Part shown: positions 25,471-34,903 of the stretch, one piece after another
How the letters are laid out: every line of letters begins with the position of its first letter
Position numbering within the stretch: the first letter of the stretch is position 1
Source: Myxococcales bacterium
GTDB taxonomy: Bacteria > Myxococcota_A > Polyangia > Polyangiales > Houyiibacteriaceae
Direction of reading: 5' to 3'
Assembly (NCBI GenBank): GCA_019637115.1
Contig: JAHBWH010000004.1
Coordinates: forward strand, 43,787-107,786
DNA length: 64,000 bases
Notes under the pieces: model-generated
Told to the model about the DNA's origin: nothing
Database searches by the model: none
The model's input: only the letters and a program-made list of their open reading frames with translations
Translations under genes and position numbers: made by a program

Positions 25471-27699
25471 GTGACCGACTTCTCCTCCCAGAACGGCGTC
25501 CTCATCACCCACGAGGCCCTTCGTCCAGGTTCGACGGCCGACCTCGTCGTTTACCTCGGCGTGACCGCGATGGGGCCCGCGGAGATCGTGGTGCAGCTCA
25601 AGCTGTTCTTGGAGCGGCACGCTGGGACGGTGGAGTCGATCTGCGTGATCGCCCCGAAGTTCCGGGAGGCAACCGTCAAGAGCGTGCTCGCTTGCGACGA
25701 CTTCATTCAGTTGAAGGCTGACCTCGGCGTCGACAGCCATCCGTGCCTTTTCGGGCGCGATGGAAAGATCCTTGAAATCGACGACCGCGATCCCGATCGC
25801 CGGTCACGAATGTTGAGGCGCATACTCACGGCGGTGGTGCGGGCTCGTCATGGCGTACTCGGCGCTTCGAGTTCAGTTCACTACGCGAAGCCATCTCAGA
25901 AGCACACCGACCAGTTCATCCGAGCCGGTAACGTACTCGTGAACAGCGTCGAAGTGGAGATGATTGCGTGGGGATGTCTGTCGTACATCTCCGACGAGAT
26001 CTCGTTCGTCTATACCGACACCGGCGCGATTAACGTGGTCGCAACGGCGCTGCTGGACCTTCTCGCCGGTTTCGGCAAGATAGCGACCGTCTCGGTGGAC
26101 AGTTTCGGCTCGTACAAGGGCTTGGAATCCTTCGAAGGCACAAGGGAGGGCAGTCTCTGGCTGATCTCGGCGACCACCAGTGGCAACCTGGCCAAGCAGA
26201 TCATAGCTAAACAGCGCGTAGAGCCTCGACAGATCGTCAGCCTGTTCGCACTCGGAACACCGAACGACACAGCGGTGTGCCACCTCGATCGCGACGACCG
26301 TCACAACACTCGCGGTTTCCCAAGCATCCAGTCGTACGACCCCAGCGACTGCGCTCTGTGTCGCGCTGGTTCAACCCCGCTGTGGTTGACAGACGAGCAG
26401 TTTCTCGTGTCCGACATCGCGGTCACACCTTACTTGCCCAAGAGAGACGACCTCTCAAAGGACACAGTGGCGGCGCTACATCAACTCGTTGGCGAGAATG
26501 TGTTCCGGGTGCTCTTTCAACCCAACCACCACACCGAGCGATCCGACATTTTCTTGGACATCGAGCCACACGCAAGCGGATTGCTAGCCGACGCACCGGT
26601 TGCTCTAACGAGTTTGGCTGCGAAGTTTGGTCGCCGCGTGCGACAGTCACTGCCCGCTGCGGTCGACGCCATCGTGCACCTCGATGATCTAGCGTCGACG
26701 GCCTTGGCCTCGGCGGTCGTCACCTATCTTTCGGCGCGCAGAGTTGCGCCGACCGTGGTGAGGGCAAGCCAGTGGACGAGCCATCAGTTTGCGAAGCCGC
26801 CTGAATCCATCGTCGTGGTCGCCTCTGCCATCGGTTCCGGGACATCGGTGATCGATCTGTCGCGTTCAATACGTCCTTCCGAATCGGTGACGTCGGTTTC
26901 CTACCTTGTATTGCTCGACAGGAGCGCGACCGAGGATCGTGCGCGACAGACCTATCAAAGCGTTACAACCACCGAGGATGGTCATCGATACGACTACCAT
27001 GTGATCACCAGGCTCCCTCTACCTGATCCGTCCGCGATTCGAACCAATGCCTGGAATGACGAGTCGTTTCTGCTCCACAAACTCCTCGACAGTTGTTCGG
27101 ATGACGCCCTCAGGACTGCGCTCGAGACGCGAAGGGATCTACTGGACAAGGCCAAGGATCAAACACAACGGGGACTCCGTGACGAACTGTTCTGGTCGGC
27201 GGAGAATGGCTCGGCGCTCACGCTGTCACCGGGCTTCGTGTTTCTTCCGAAGGACAACGATCCGACGAAGATCTCCCAAGCCGACGTGTACAGCGTCATC
27301 AGGTGCCTGCTCCACAGCCTTCGCACGCGGTCGCGAGAAGGCAAAGAGCCTCCGCTCAAGCAACATCCGCTCCATCGCAAGGTGCTCGACGTCGGTGTGT
27401 TCTACCGATTCAACGATCCGGTCCTTCAGGCGGCCTTCCTCAGGGCCGCCGATCCGGCGGAACTGGACTACGCGAACTCAGATATTGGGAACCAGAGCGC
27501 CAATGCGCGCCTGCTGCTCATGCGTGTCTTCAAGGACCATAAGGCACCGGCCACGGAGTTCGCGCTGGCGTTGGCCCTTGGGCGAATGCGGCTCACCGAG
27601 AATGATAAGACGCTGGCCCTCGACGAGATCGCCGGACTCTCGACGCCGTTGAACGGGGTGACGACCGCCTTCCTCGACGAATGGAAGGCGACGACATGA
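25471..27699 (+). CDS. Phosphoribosyltransferase-like conflict protein
   Basis: A 742-residue protein, GTG start two bases after the preceding stop. The stretch SIVVVASAIGSGTSVIDLSR (about residues 446-465) has the hydrophobic strand plus small-residue loop of a type I phosphoribosyltransferase PRPP site, although the usual two acidic residues before the loop are missing; a second alpha/beta half (IATVSVDSFGSYKGLESFEG, SLWLISATTSGN) precedes it. A CALC pair near residue 294 may bind metal. The C-terminal 200 residues are helical. PRTase-like domains have been catalogued in bacterial conflict systems, but I cannot place this one precisely. It shares ATGA with the next gene. Confidence 0.5.
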   Translation: MTDFSSQNGVLITHEALRPGSTADLVVYLGVTAMGPAEIVVQLKLFLERHAGTVESICVIAPKFREATVKSVLACDDFIQLKADLGVDSHPCLFGRDGKILEIDDRDPDRRSRMLRRILTAVVRARHGVLGASSSVHYAKPSQKHTDQFIRAGNVLVNSVEVEMIAWGCLSYISDEISFVYTDTGAINVVATALLDLLAGFGKIATVSVDSFGSYKGLESFEGTREGSLWLISATTSGNLAKQIIAKQRVEPRQIVSLFALGTPNDTAVCHLDRDDRHNTRGFPSIQSYDPSDCALCRAGSTPLWLTDEQFLVSDIAVTPYLPKRDDLSKDTVAALHQLVGENVFRVLFQPNHHTERSDIFLDIEPHASGLLADAPVALTSLAAKFGRRVRQSLPAAVDAIVHLDDLASTALASAVVTYLSARRVAPTVVRASQWTSHQFAKPPESIVVVASAIGSGTSVIDLSRSIRPSESVTSVSYLVLLDRSATEDRARQTYQSVTTTEDGHRYDYHVITRLPLPDPSAIRTNAWNDESFLLHKLLDSCSDDALRTALETRRDLLDKAKDQTQRGLRDELFWSAENGSALTLSPGFVFLPKDNDPTKISQADVYSVIRCLLHSLRTRSREGKEPPLKQHPLHRKVLDVGVFYRFNDPVLQAAFLRAADPAELDYANSDIGNQSANARLLLMRVFKDHKAPATEFALALALGRMRLTENDKTLALDEIAGLSTPLNGVTTAFLDEWKATT

Positions 27700-28337
27700 G
27701 GCACGTCATCGCGGCACTGCTCGCGGACCTCCGATTCATCGACAAGCAGCGCAGTGTCGAGGCGAAGCGCTCGCTCCGCGAGGATGCCTACTCCACCATC
27801 CGCGCGTCCACGAACGAGCCAGGTTGGCGGCGCGGGATCCTGCTCTGCGGCGTTGCCCGCATGGATGGTCGCTACGAAGCCTTGGGCGAGGCCGACCCCG
27901 ATCGCGTCTCGAACGACGTCGCCACGGCTTGTGCGGGCGACGCGTTCAATCGGCGGCTCGGCCCGACAGTGCGGAGCGAGGTCGCAAAGGGCAAGGTCGT
28001 CGTCAGGGTCGCAGTCCCAGACGCGCGCCCCGGCGACAAGCCGATCTACCCGTCGAACGTCGGTCTGCCCGTGGGTGCGGATTGCCAGGTCGACGGCGCC
28101 GACGTGAGGTGCTCGGACGACAACATCCGCCTGTTTCATCAGCGCGCGCTTGATCGCCGGCACGAGAACACGATCGTCACCGACGCCACGATGGAGGACC
28201 TCGATCTCGAGGTCGTCGCGAGCTGCTGGACGTTCCTGATCGACACGACCCAGGCGACGTCGCTGCGCTACGTCAGCCCGCTCGATTTGGTGCAGGCGCT
28301 CGATGGCGCGCGAGGAGAGGGAGACGACGATGCGTGA
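27696..28337 (+). CDS. AlbA_2 / Schlafen-like putative nucleic-acid-binding protein
   Basis: A 213-residue protein; the ATG overlapping the previous TGA is preferred to an in-frame ATG five codons upstream. The core (WRRGILLCGVARMDGRYEALGEADPDRVSNDVATAC, then GKVVVRVAVPDARPGDKPIYPSNVGLPVGADCQVDGADVRCSDDNI) follows the Schlafen AlbA_2 pattern: a first strand with Gly-rich turn, the DPDRxxND helix, a V-V-V-x-VP strand, then the GLPxGxxxRxGxxxxxxxxxxI close. These domains occur in ATP-dependent or DNA/RNA-binding defence proteins. Its stop lies 8 bp inside drmA, so the two are translationally linked. Role within DISARM unknown. Confidence 0.6.
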   Translation: MRHVIAALLADLRFIDKQRSVEAKRSLREDAYSTIRASTNEPGWRRGILLCGVARMDGRYEALGEADPDRVSNDVATACAGDAFNRRLGPTVRSEVAKGKVVVRVAVPDARPGDKPIYPSNVGLPVGADCQVDGADVRCSDDNIRLFHQRALDRRHENTIVTDATMEDLDLEVVASCWTFLIDTTQATSLRYVSPLDLVQALDGARGEGDDDA

Positions 28338-31300
28338 TGCACGCGCATGGCTCGCCGAGGAGGCCGCGCCAATCAGTCCCTTCGTCGTTCGGCTCGACGG
28401 TGACGGCTCCGGTAGTGCCATCGCTCGCGGCCATTGGGTCGTAGTCACGGACGCGGTCGGAGTCCTGAAGCGCGTCGGGCGCGTCCTCCGCATCCGCACC
28501 GAGCACGAAGCGACGACGCTCTACTTCGACGCGCTACACACGGTGAAGGACCTAGTCGCGCTCGGGGACCTCGGGCTCGCGTTGCCGAAGGGCGTCGTCA
28601 CGCCGCTACGCCCCGAAGACCTCTCGACGGTACTCGCGCACGACGGAGTGGCTTCGCCTGACCACGTCCCGCTCATCCAAGACGCTGCTCACGTTCGTGA
28701 GTTGCTCGAACTCGCAACCCGCGACGACCTGCTCGGTCCCGCCAACGGTCCCGAGGAGGTCGTCGTCGACATGAGCGTCCGCGACCGGTACCTCGTCGGC
28801 AAGCTCGCGCCTCGCACCCCGATCGATGCTCCCCCAGCCGCCGAGGTCGAGCCCGCGGCGGCGGCCGACGAAGAGGATGACTCCGACCAGGAGCAGGCTG
28901 CCCCGCTCCACGAACCGGGGGCGGAGTTCCATCGCACGAGCGGACGAGTCGCCCCGGACGACGACGCGATGGACGAGATCGACACGACGAACAACCAGTC
29001 GCTGGTTCCATCGAGCCTGGGGTTGACGTTCTGTGTGGGCGGCGATGTCAGCGCCCTCGACGTGACGGCGCGTTGGGGCAGCTACGTCCGAGTGCCGAAC
29101 GACGAGCACGAGTACAGCCGACCTCGGAAAGACCGCGAGACTGGGGAGGTCCACGAGACGAAGGTGAAGGTGTGGCGTCGCGTTCCGTGCGGCGGGACGG
29201 TGACGGTGGCGTTGAAGGACGGCCCGATCGCTCCGGTCGCTCCCGACACCGAGCGAGACGAGGTTCGGATCCAAGGGGCCGTGCGCACGAACGCAAAGGG
29301 CGAGCGTCTCGTGACGCTCTTCCTCGTGAACGACCAGCGTGATCCCAAGACGAATCGGGACGCCGCTTGGGTCTTTCAGCCCGAGTTGGGTGTGAAGGGA
29401 GCCGGAGCCGCGGCTGGCGAGCCGGTGTTTCTGCGACGACCGAGGAACGACATCGTGGTCGACGACCCGGAGCGCGACCACCTTGAGCTCATCTATCGTC
29501 GACGTGTCGAGTTCGCCGTCGGCCACGGCGTCGCGGTGCACGCGGAGACATCGAAAGACGACCCGACGCTCGCGACGGAGGTCCGCACCGAAGTCATCCC
29601 GAGCCACGAGGTGCCCGTCACCGAGACTCCGGGGTTGGACCCCGAAGACCGTCCGGCGATGCAGGAGATGGTGCAGCAGGGCTGGCTCGACATGCTGACG
29701 CTCGCCGAGCTCGAACCGAAGGCGCTCGAGAAGGCGTTGGGCACGCTCGTCGACGACTACTCGGCGTGGATCGACGAACAACGGGCGCGGGTCGGGACGG
29801 AGATCCAGGGCTACGACGGGCCAGCCAACGAGGCCCTCGACCGCTGTCAGATCACCCTCGCTCGTCTTCGCGCGGGCTTTAAGGTGTTGCTCGACGATCC
29901 GAAGGCGCTCGAAGCGTTCCGGTTCGCGAACCGTGCGATGGCCCGTCAGCGTGTGCGGGGCATCTACGCATTGAAGCGTCGCCGGGGAGAGGACGTAACG
30001 CTCGACTCGGTCGACGTCCGCAAGAACCGATCGTGGCGTCCCTTCCAGCTCGCGTTCCTCCTGCTCTCGCTCCCCTCGCTCGCCGACCCGGCGCACACCG
30101 ACCGGACGAACCCCGCCGAGGCGTTCGCCGACCTCCTCTGGTTCCCCACCGGTGGTGGCAAGACGGAGGCGTATCTCGGCGTGGCCGCGTTCGCGATGGC
30201 CGTGCGTCGTCTGCAGGGGGTGGTCGCGGAGCTCGACGGACGACGAGGGCTCACGGTCATCATGCGCTACACGTTGCGCCTGCTGACCCTCCAGCAGTTC
30301 CAGCGCGCGACGACGTTGCTTTGCGCGATGGAGCTGATCCGCTCGAGCGACGTGGCGAAGTGGGGGTCGGAGCCCTTCACGCTCGGCCTCTGGGTCGGCA
30401 ACAAGGTGACGCCGGGAAACACGCAGGCTTCACACGATGCCATCACCGCGATTCGGGACCAGGACCGCAACCGTGCAGGCATCGCGTCCCCCGCACAGCT
30501 CACGAGCTGTCCGTGGTGTGGCACGGAGATTCAACCCGGCCGCGACATCGAGGTCGACAAGACGGCGGGTCGGACCGTCATCTACTGCGGCGACAAGCTC
30601 TCCCAATGCGAGTTCAGCAAGTCGAAGTCGAAGGCCAACGTCCATCCAGGACTGCCCGTGAAGGTGGTGGACGAGGAGATCTACCATCGGCCCCCGACGA
30701 TGATGATCGCGACAGTCGACAAGTTCGCGATGATGGCTTGGCGTACCGAGACGCGGGCCTTGTTCGGTAACGTCCAGGAGGAATGCGAGCGCCACGGCCT
30801 GCTCTGGCCCGGCCATGACTGCGGTGGCGGTCATCGCGCACGGAAGCCGTATCCGGCGGCGAAGGTCAAAGCGGCCCGTCGCATCCGACCGCCGGACCTC
30901 GTCATCCAGGACGAGTTCCACCTCATCAGCGGCCCCCTAGGCACGATGGTGGGTCTCTACGAGACCGCGGTCGACGAGCTGTGCTCTTGGAAGATCGGCG
31001 AGGCGACCGTGCGCCCGAAGATCGTGGCATCGACGGCGACGGTTCGACGCGCCGCCGACCAGGTTCGCAACGTCTTCATGCGTCGCCTCGCGATCTTCCC
31101 TCCCAAGGCACTCGACGTCGAAGACGACTTCTTCTCGGTGCAGCGCTCCACCCAGAGCAAACCTGGGCGCCGGTACATGGGCATCTGCTCACCAGGGAGC
31201 TCTCGCCCGGCGGTGCTGATTCGGACGTACACGGCGTTCCTCACGGCGGCGCAAGCGCTGTTCGATGCGTTTGGAGAGGTGGCCGACCCGTACATGACGT

Positions 31301-32310
31301 TGGTCGGCTACTTCAACTCACTGCGCGAGCTCGGCGGCATGAAGCGCCTCGCAGAAGACGACGTCCAGACCCGCTCGTACCGGGTAGGAATGAGCCTCGT
31401 GCAGCGGCCGGGGCTCGAGCAGCGGAACGTATCGATCCTCGCCGAGCTCACGTCGCGCGTGAGCAGTTCGGAGATCCCACGGTACCTCGATCAGCTCGAG
31501 ATCCCGTTCGATGTCGCGTTCGACACCAACGCCGCACGACTCGCGAAGAACCATCGCCCGCCCGACGTGCCGCGGCCGATCGACGTGGTCCTCGCCACGA
31601 ACATGCTTTCGGTCGGCGTCGACGTGAACCGTCTCGGCGTCATGGTCGTGAACGGCCAGCCCAAGGGCACGGCCGAGTACATCCAAGCGACGAGCCGTGT
31701 GGGACGCGCCTTTCCCGGGTTGGTCGCGGCGGTGCTCACGTGGGCGCGGCCGCGCGACCTGTCCCACTACGAGACCTTCGAGCACTACCACGCGACCTTC
31801 TACCAACACGTCGAAGCGCAGTCGGTGACGCCCTTCTCGCCGCGAGCGATGGATCGCGGCCTGACGGGAGCAATGGTCGCCATGATGCGAAACCGATTCG
31901 AGTCGTTCGCACCGAACGCCGGTGCCGCCGCGCTGACGAGCCCGAGCATGCCCGAGGTGACCTCGACCGTGGAGTCGGTCACCGAACGCACGTGGGAAGT
32001 CACCGAGGACTCGGGGAAGAAGAGTCTCGCGACGGCCGAGATGAAGGGCCGCGCCGATCTTTGGGCCAAAGAGGCCGCGTTCCCGGGTCGCTTGCTGATG
32101 TATCAGAAGTACGGGGGCGGCCCGACGGCCTATCCCCTGCTCGAGGCGCCGGGCATCAAGCCTTGGTCGAAGTGGACGGTTCCGATGTCGATGCGGGAGG
32201 TCGAACCTGGCGTGAACCTCGTGATGGAGGACGACCGCTCGCACGACGACCCAGCCTGGCGCGAACGAGTGGACGAGGACGACGCGACCGACACAAGGGA
32301 GGACGCATGA
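28330..32310 (+). CDS. drmA: DISARM helicase DrmA
   Basis: A 1326-residue protein. Start at ATG 28330 behind a GAGGGAGA stretch. Walker A FPTGGGKT (605-612), a DEFH box (861-864) and the C-terminal helicase motifs VVLATNMLSVGVD and QATSRVGR (from 1119) identify the large superfamily 2 helicase of DISARM; a Cys pair region beginning CPWC (727) suggests a zinc ribbon in the helicase. The first 250 residues include an acidic low-complexity linker. In characterised DISARM, DrmA forms a complex with DrmB that recognises free 5' DNA ends. The N-terminal PFVVRLDG segment recurs in the broken small gene upstream. ATGA coupling to drmB. Confidence 0.93.
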   Translation: MRDARAWLAEEAAPISPFVVRLDGDGSGSAIARGHWVVVTDAVGVLKRVGRVLRIRTEHEATTLYFDALHTVKDLVALGDLGLALPKGVVTPLRPEDLSTVLAHDGVASPDHVPLIQDAAHVRELLELATRDDLLGPANGPEEVVVDMSVRDRYLVGKLAPRTPIDAPPAAEVEPAAAADEEDDSDQEQAAPLHEPGAEFHRTSGRVAPDDDAMDEIDTTNNQSLVPSSLGLTFCVGGDVSALDVTARWGSYVRVPNDEHEYSRPRKDRETGEVHETKVKVWRRVPCGGTVTVALKDGPIAPVAPDTERDEVRIQGAVRTNAKGERLVTLFLVNDQRDPKTNRDAAWVFQPELGVKGAGAAAGEPVFLRRPRNDIVVDDPERDHLELIYRRRVEFAVGHGVAVHAETSKDDPTLATEVRTEVIPSHEVPVTETPGLDPEDRPAMQEMVQQGWLDMLTLAELEPKALEKALGTLVDDYSAWIDEQRARVGTEIQGYDGPANEALDRCQITLARLRAGFKVLLDDPKALEAFRFANRAMARQRVRGIYALKRRRGEDVTLDSVDVRKNRSWRPFQLAFLLLSLPSLADPAHTDRTNPAEAFADLLWFPTGGGKTEAYLGVAAFAMAVRRLQGVVAELDGRRGLTVIMRYTLRLLTLQQFQRATTLLCAMELIRSSDVAKWGSEPFTLGLWVGNKVTPGNTQASHDAITAIRDQDRNRAGIASPAQLTSCPWCGTEIQPGRDIEVDKTAGRTVIYCGDKLSQCEFSKSKSKANVHPGLPVKVVDEEIYHRPPTMMIATVDKFAMMAWRTETRALFGNVQEECERHGLLWPGHDCGGGHRARKPYPAAKVKAARRIRPPDLVIQDEFHLISGPLGTMVGLYETAVDELCSWKIGEATVRPKIVASTATVRRAADQVRNVFMRRLAIFPPKALDVEDDFFSVQRSTQSKPGRRYMGICSPGSSRPAVLIRTYTAFLTAAQALFDAFGEVADPYMTLVGYFNSLRELGGMKRLAEDDVQTRSYRVGMSLVQRPGLEQRNVSILAELTSRVSSSEIPRYLDQLEIPFDVAFDTNAARLAKNHRPPDVPRPIDVVLATNMLSVGVDVNRLGVMVVNGQPKGTAEYIQATSRVGRAFPGLVAAVLTWARPRDLSHYETFEHYHATFYQHVEAQSVTPFSPRAMDRGLTGAMVAMMRNRFESFAPNAGAAALTSPSMPEVTSTVESVTERTWEVTEDSGKKSLATAEMKGRADLWAKEAAFPGRLLMYQKYGGGPTAYPLLEAPGIKPWSKWTVPMSMREVEPGVNLVMEDDRSHDDPAWRERVDEDDATDTREDA

Positions 32311-34145
32311 GCCCCACACCGGTTGGAGAGGTGCGCCCAAGTCAGCTCCTGTGGACCTTCGGGCCCGGTGCGCTCATCGACCTGCCGAATCTCTCGGTGG
32401 TCACGATGGGCATCGATCGTTGGGACGTAGGGCGGTGTCAGCCAATTCAGGAGGCGCGCCTGCTCTCTCACGTGCGCCGAGTGCTGGGCGACCAGGTCGA
32501 GTCGCTCCGGATGCCGCCGTTGACCGACACCGACACCAGCGACCCCTTCTCGGCTGAAGCGTTCGTCGGTGTCCCGGTGAAGCCCTTCCCGCGCTGGATG
32601 CGCTGCGTGAAGTGCGGCCTCCTCTCTCCGTTCGACGCCGGCCTCTTCGAGTTGAGGGCGAATCGCTTCCGGCCCGAGAGGACGCGCTTCGTTCACGCAG
32701 GCTGCACGGGGTCCCGGAACGACCTTCCCGCTCGCGATGCGGACGCCGTGCCCGCGCGCTTCCTGGTCGCGTGTCGAAGGGGGCACCTCGACGACTTCCC
32801 GTGGCATTGGTTCGTCCACGGCGGACCGAGCGCATGCAAGGGTACGCTCCGCTTCTTCGAGAGCGGAGCCTCGCTTCAGACCGAGAACCTCTGGGTGCGC
32901 TGCGACTCCTGCAGCGCCGCAAAGAGCATGGCGCAAGCGTTCGGGCAGGTCGGAAAGAAGAACCTCCCCGGCTGTCGAGGACGACATCCACACCTCGACC
33001 GATTCTCGGCTGACTGCGCCGAGGCTCCCCGGGCGATCCTGCTCGGCGCGACGAACGGATGGTTCCCGTCGACACTCTCGGTGCTCGCGATTCCTCAGAC
33101 CGGGAGTCCACTGGCGCAGCTCATCGCCGACGGTTGGACCTTCTTCGAGGACGTCGAGAGTGCCAGCGAGGCGTCGACGGTGGTGAAGACGCTCAAGAAG
33201 TCGGCGCAGCTACCCGGGATCGAGGCGTTCTCGGGCGACCAGGTCTGGCAGGCAATCGAAGCCCATCGAACGGGAGCTGGCGACGAAGAGCTAGATCTCA
33301 AGGGGCCCGAGTGGGAGGTGCTGACGTCCGACACGCCGCCCTCGGACTACCCGTTCTTCATGAGCAAAGCGGTGGACGTCCCGAAAGGGTTCGAGCCCTA
33401 CCTCTCGCGAGTGCTCCTCCTGGAGCGCCTCCGTGAAGTCAACGCGCTGATCGGTTTTACTCGGGTCGAGTCCCCCAACGAGGGCGGCGGTGCCGCGAGT
33501 GCGCCCCGCGCCCCGATCGGTGGTCATGCGCCCACTTGGATTCCGGCGACACAGGTGCACGGAGAAGGGATCTTCCTCCAGTTCTCCGAAGAGGCTCTAT
33601 GCGACTGGGCGGGCGGCGCGGGTCCTCAGACCCAGGAAGCCGGACTTCGACGAGGGCATCGCGGTTGGCGCGCACGCCGACGGCTCGACCCAGATGGAGA
33701 TTTTCCAGGCGTCCGATTCGCGCTTCTGCACACCGTCGCGCACCTGCTCATCCGGGAACTCGCGCTCGACTGCGGATACAACGCGGCGAGCATCCGCGAG
33801 CGTGTGTACGCGAACACCGATGGGGGGCAGTCGCAGGCGGGAATCTTGATCTACACCGCGGCAGCAGACTCGGACGGCACGCTCGGAGGACTCGTCGACC
33901 TGGGTCGACCGGAGAACCTCGGGCGACTGCTTCGCCAAGCCCTCGATCGCGCGCGGGTCTGTGCGTCGGATCCCCTTTGTGCCGAACACGAGCCGAGGTC
34001 GGATTCTTCGCTCCACGCCGCCGCATGCCACGCGTGTTCGTTCGTGTCGGAGACCTCGTGCGAGTGCGGCAATCGCTACCTCGATCGGGCGCTGGTCGTG
34101 CCTACCCTCCAGGTCACCGATTCGGCGTTCTTCGCGGGGCTCTGA
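32307..34145 (+). CDS. drmB: DISARM DUF1998 protein DrmB
   Basis: A 612-residue protein. RPSQLLWTFGPGALIDLPNLSVV is the typical DrmB start. CVKC (C100, C103) and ACRRGHLDDFPWHWFVH follow, then a middle domain, and the C-terminal DUF1998 region: LLHTVAHLLIRELALDCGYN, GILIYTAAADSDGTLGGLV, CASDPLC, and CHACSFVSETSCECGN with LDRAL. The clustered Cys residues likely bind zinc. DrmB is the obligate partner of DrmA in all DISARM classes. Its start codon overlaps the drmA stop and its stop overlaps the drmC start by one base (TGATG). Length and domain order are normal. Confidence 0.93.
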   Translation: MSPTPVGEVRPSQLLWTFGPGALIDLPNLSVVTMGIDRWDVGRCQPIQEARLLSHVRRVLGDQVESLRMPPLTDTDTSDPFSAEAFVGVPVKPFPRWMRCVKCGLLSPFDAGLFELRANRFRPERTRFVHAGCTGSRNDLPARDADAVPARFLVACRRGHLDDFPWHWFVHGGPSACKGTLRFFESGASLQTENLWVRCDSCSAAKSMAQAFGQVGKKNLPGCRGRHPHLDRFSADCAEAPRAILLGATNGWFPSTLSVLAIPQTGSPLAQLIADGWTFFEDVESASEASTVVKTLKKSAQLPGIEAFSGDQVWQAIEAHRTGAGDEELDLKGPEWEVLTSDTPPSDYPFFMSKAVDVPKGFEPYLSRVLLLERLREVNALIGFTRVESPNEGGGAASAPRAPIGGHAPTWIPATQVHGEGIFLQFSEEALCDWAGGAGPQTQEAGLRRGHRGWRARRRLDPDGDFPGVRFALLHTVAHLLIRELALDCGYNAASIRERVYANTDGGQSQAGILIYTAAADSDGTLGGLVDLGRPENLGRLLRQALDRARVCASDPLCAEHEPRSDSSLHAAACHACSFVSETSCECGNRYLDRALVVPTLQVTDSAFFAGL

Positions 34146-34903
34146 TGGATGGCCTCGTCGACGCGGTGTTGGAGCTCGTGGCGTTGGTGTCGCCGACGAA
34201 GGTTGGCGCCATCGCGTCGAGCGTTCGCGGTACCTCGTCGGCCGCAATCTCCGACGCGACGAAACTCGTGCAGACGCCCGCGGCACGCGCTGCGGTGACC
34301 CGCGTGCTGTCGATGTGGAAGGTCTCGAAGATCGATGGAGACGAGCTCGCGGGACTCTTGGTGGGTGCCGCAGCCGCACGGGCCAGGGCGGAGCGTGAGC
34401 TCGGCGTCGAACTGGTCTGGACCGGCCCGACGACTTCGTTCGTGCCGACCCGAAGGACGGCGCAAGTGCTCCTCGAACTCATCGCCGGCGCGGTCTCCGA
34501 GCTGTTCCTCGTCAGTTTCGTGGCGTACGACGTGAGCAACCTCGTCGCGGCCATGAATCACGCGACGAACCGCGGGGCCCGGCTGCGCATCTTGGTGGAG
34601 GCGTCGAAGGACCGCGGCGGTACCTTGGATATCGACCTCGTGCCCAAGCTTCGAGCGAGTGTGCCCGCCGCCGAACTCTACACGTGGCTGGACCGGAAGG
34701 AACCGTTCGTCGACGGCAAAGTCCACGCGAAGGTGGCGGTCGCGGACTCGGCGCGAGCTTTCGTCACCAGCGCGAATCTGACTGGGCACGCCATGGAGCG
34801 AAACATGGAGGCGGGCCTCCTGCTCCGTGGGGGACTGGTGCCCGCGGCGCTACGAAACCATCTCGACGCGCTCATCAACACGGGCGTGCTCGGACGGGTC
34901 TAG
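34145..34903 (+). CDS. drmC: DISARM phospholipase D-like protein DrmC
   Basis: A 252-residue protein with one HKD motif (HAKVAVAD, H194, K196, D201) followed by SANLTGHAMERNMEAG, the phospholipase D/nuclease superfamily signature. A single HKD implies a homodimer active site as in Nuc-type nucleases. The helical N-terminal half precedes WTGPTTSFVPTRR. DrmC is the last gene of DISARM; in the published class 2 system it was dispensable against some phages. It ends the operon; the next gene is on the opposite strand. Confidence 0.92.
   Translation: MDGLVDAVLELVALVSPTKVGAIASSVRGTSSAAISDATKLVQTPAARAAVTRVLSMWKVSKIDGDELAGLLVGAAAARARAERELGVELVWTGPTTSFVPTRRTAQVLLELIAGAVSELFLVSFVAYDVSNLVAAMNHATNRGARLRILVEASKDRGGTLDIDLVPKLRASVPAAELYTWLDRKEPFVDGKVHAKVAVADSARAFVTSANLTGHAMERNMEAGLLLRGGLVPAALRNHLDALINTGVLGRV

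Noticed and set aside
30981..32306. Extension of the drmB frame far upstream
   Set aside because: It overlaps drmA in another frame; the normal DrmB start RPSQLLWTFGPG follows ATG 32307, which overlaps the drmA stop.
12811..34903. BREX, Zorya or type I restriction system
   Set aside because: No PglZ, BrxC, ZorA/B or HsdR/HsdS features were seen, whereas DrmA/B/C motifs and order are clear.
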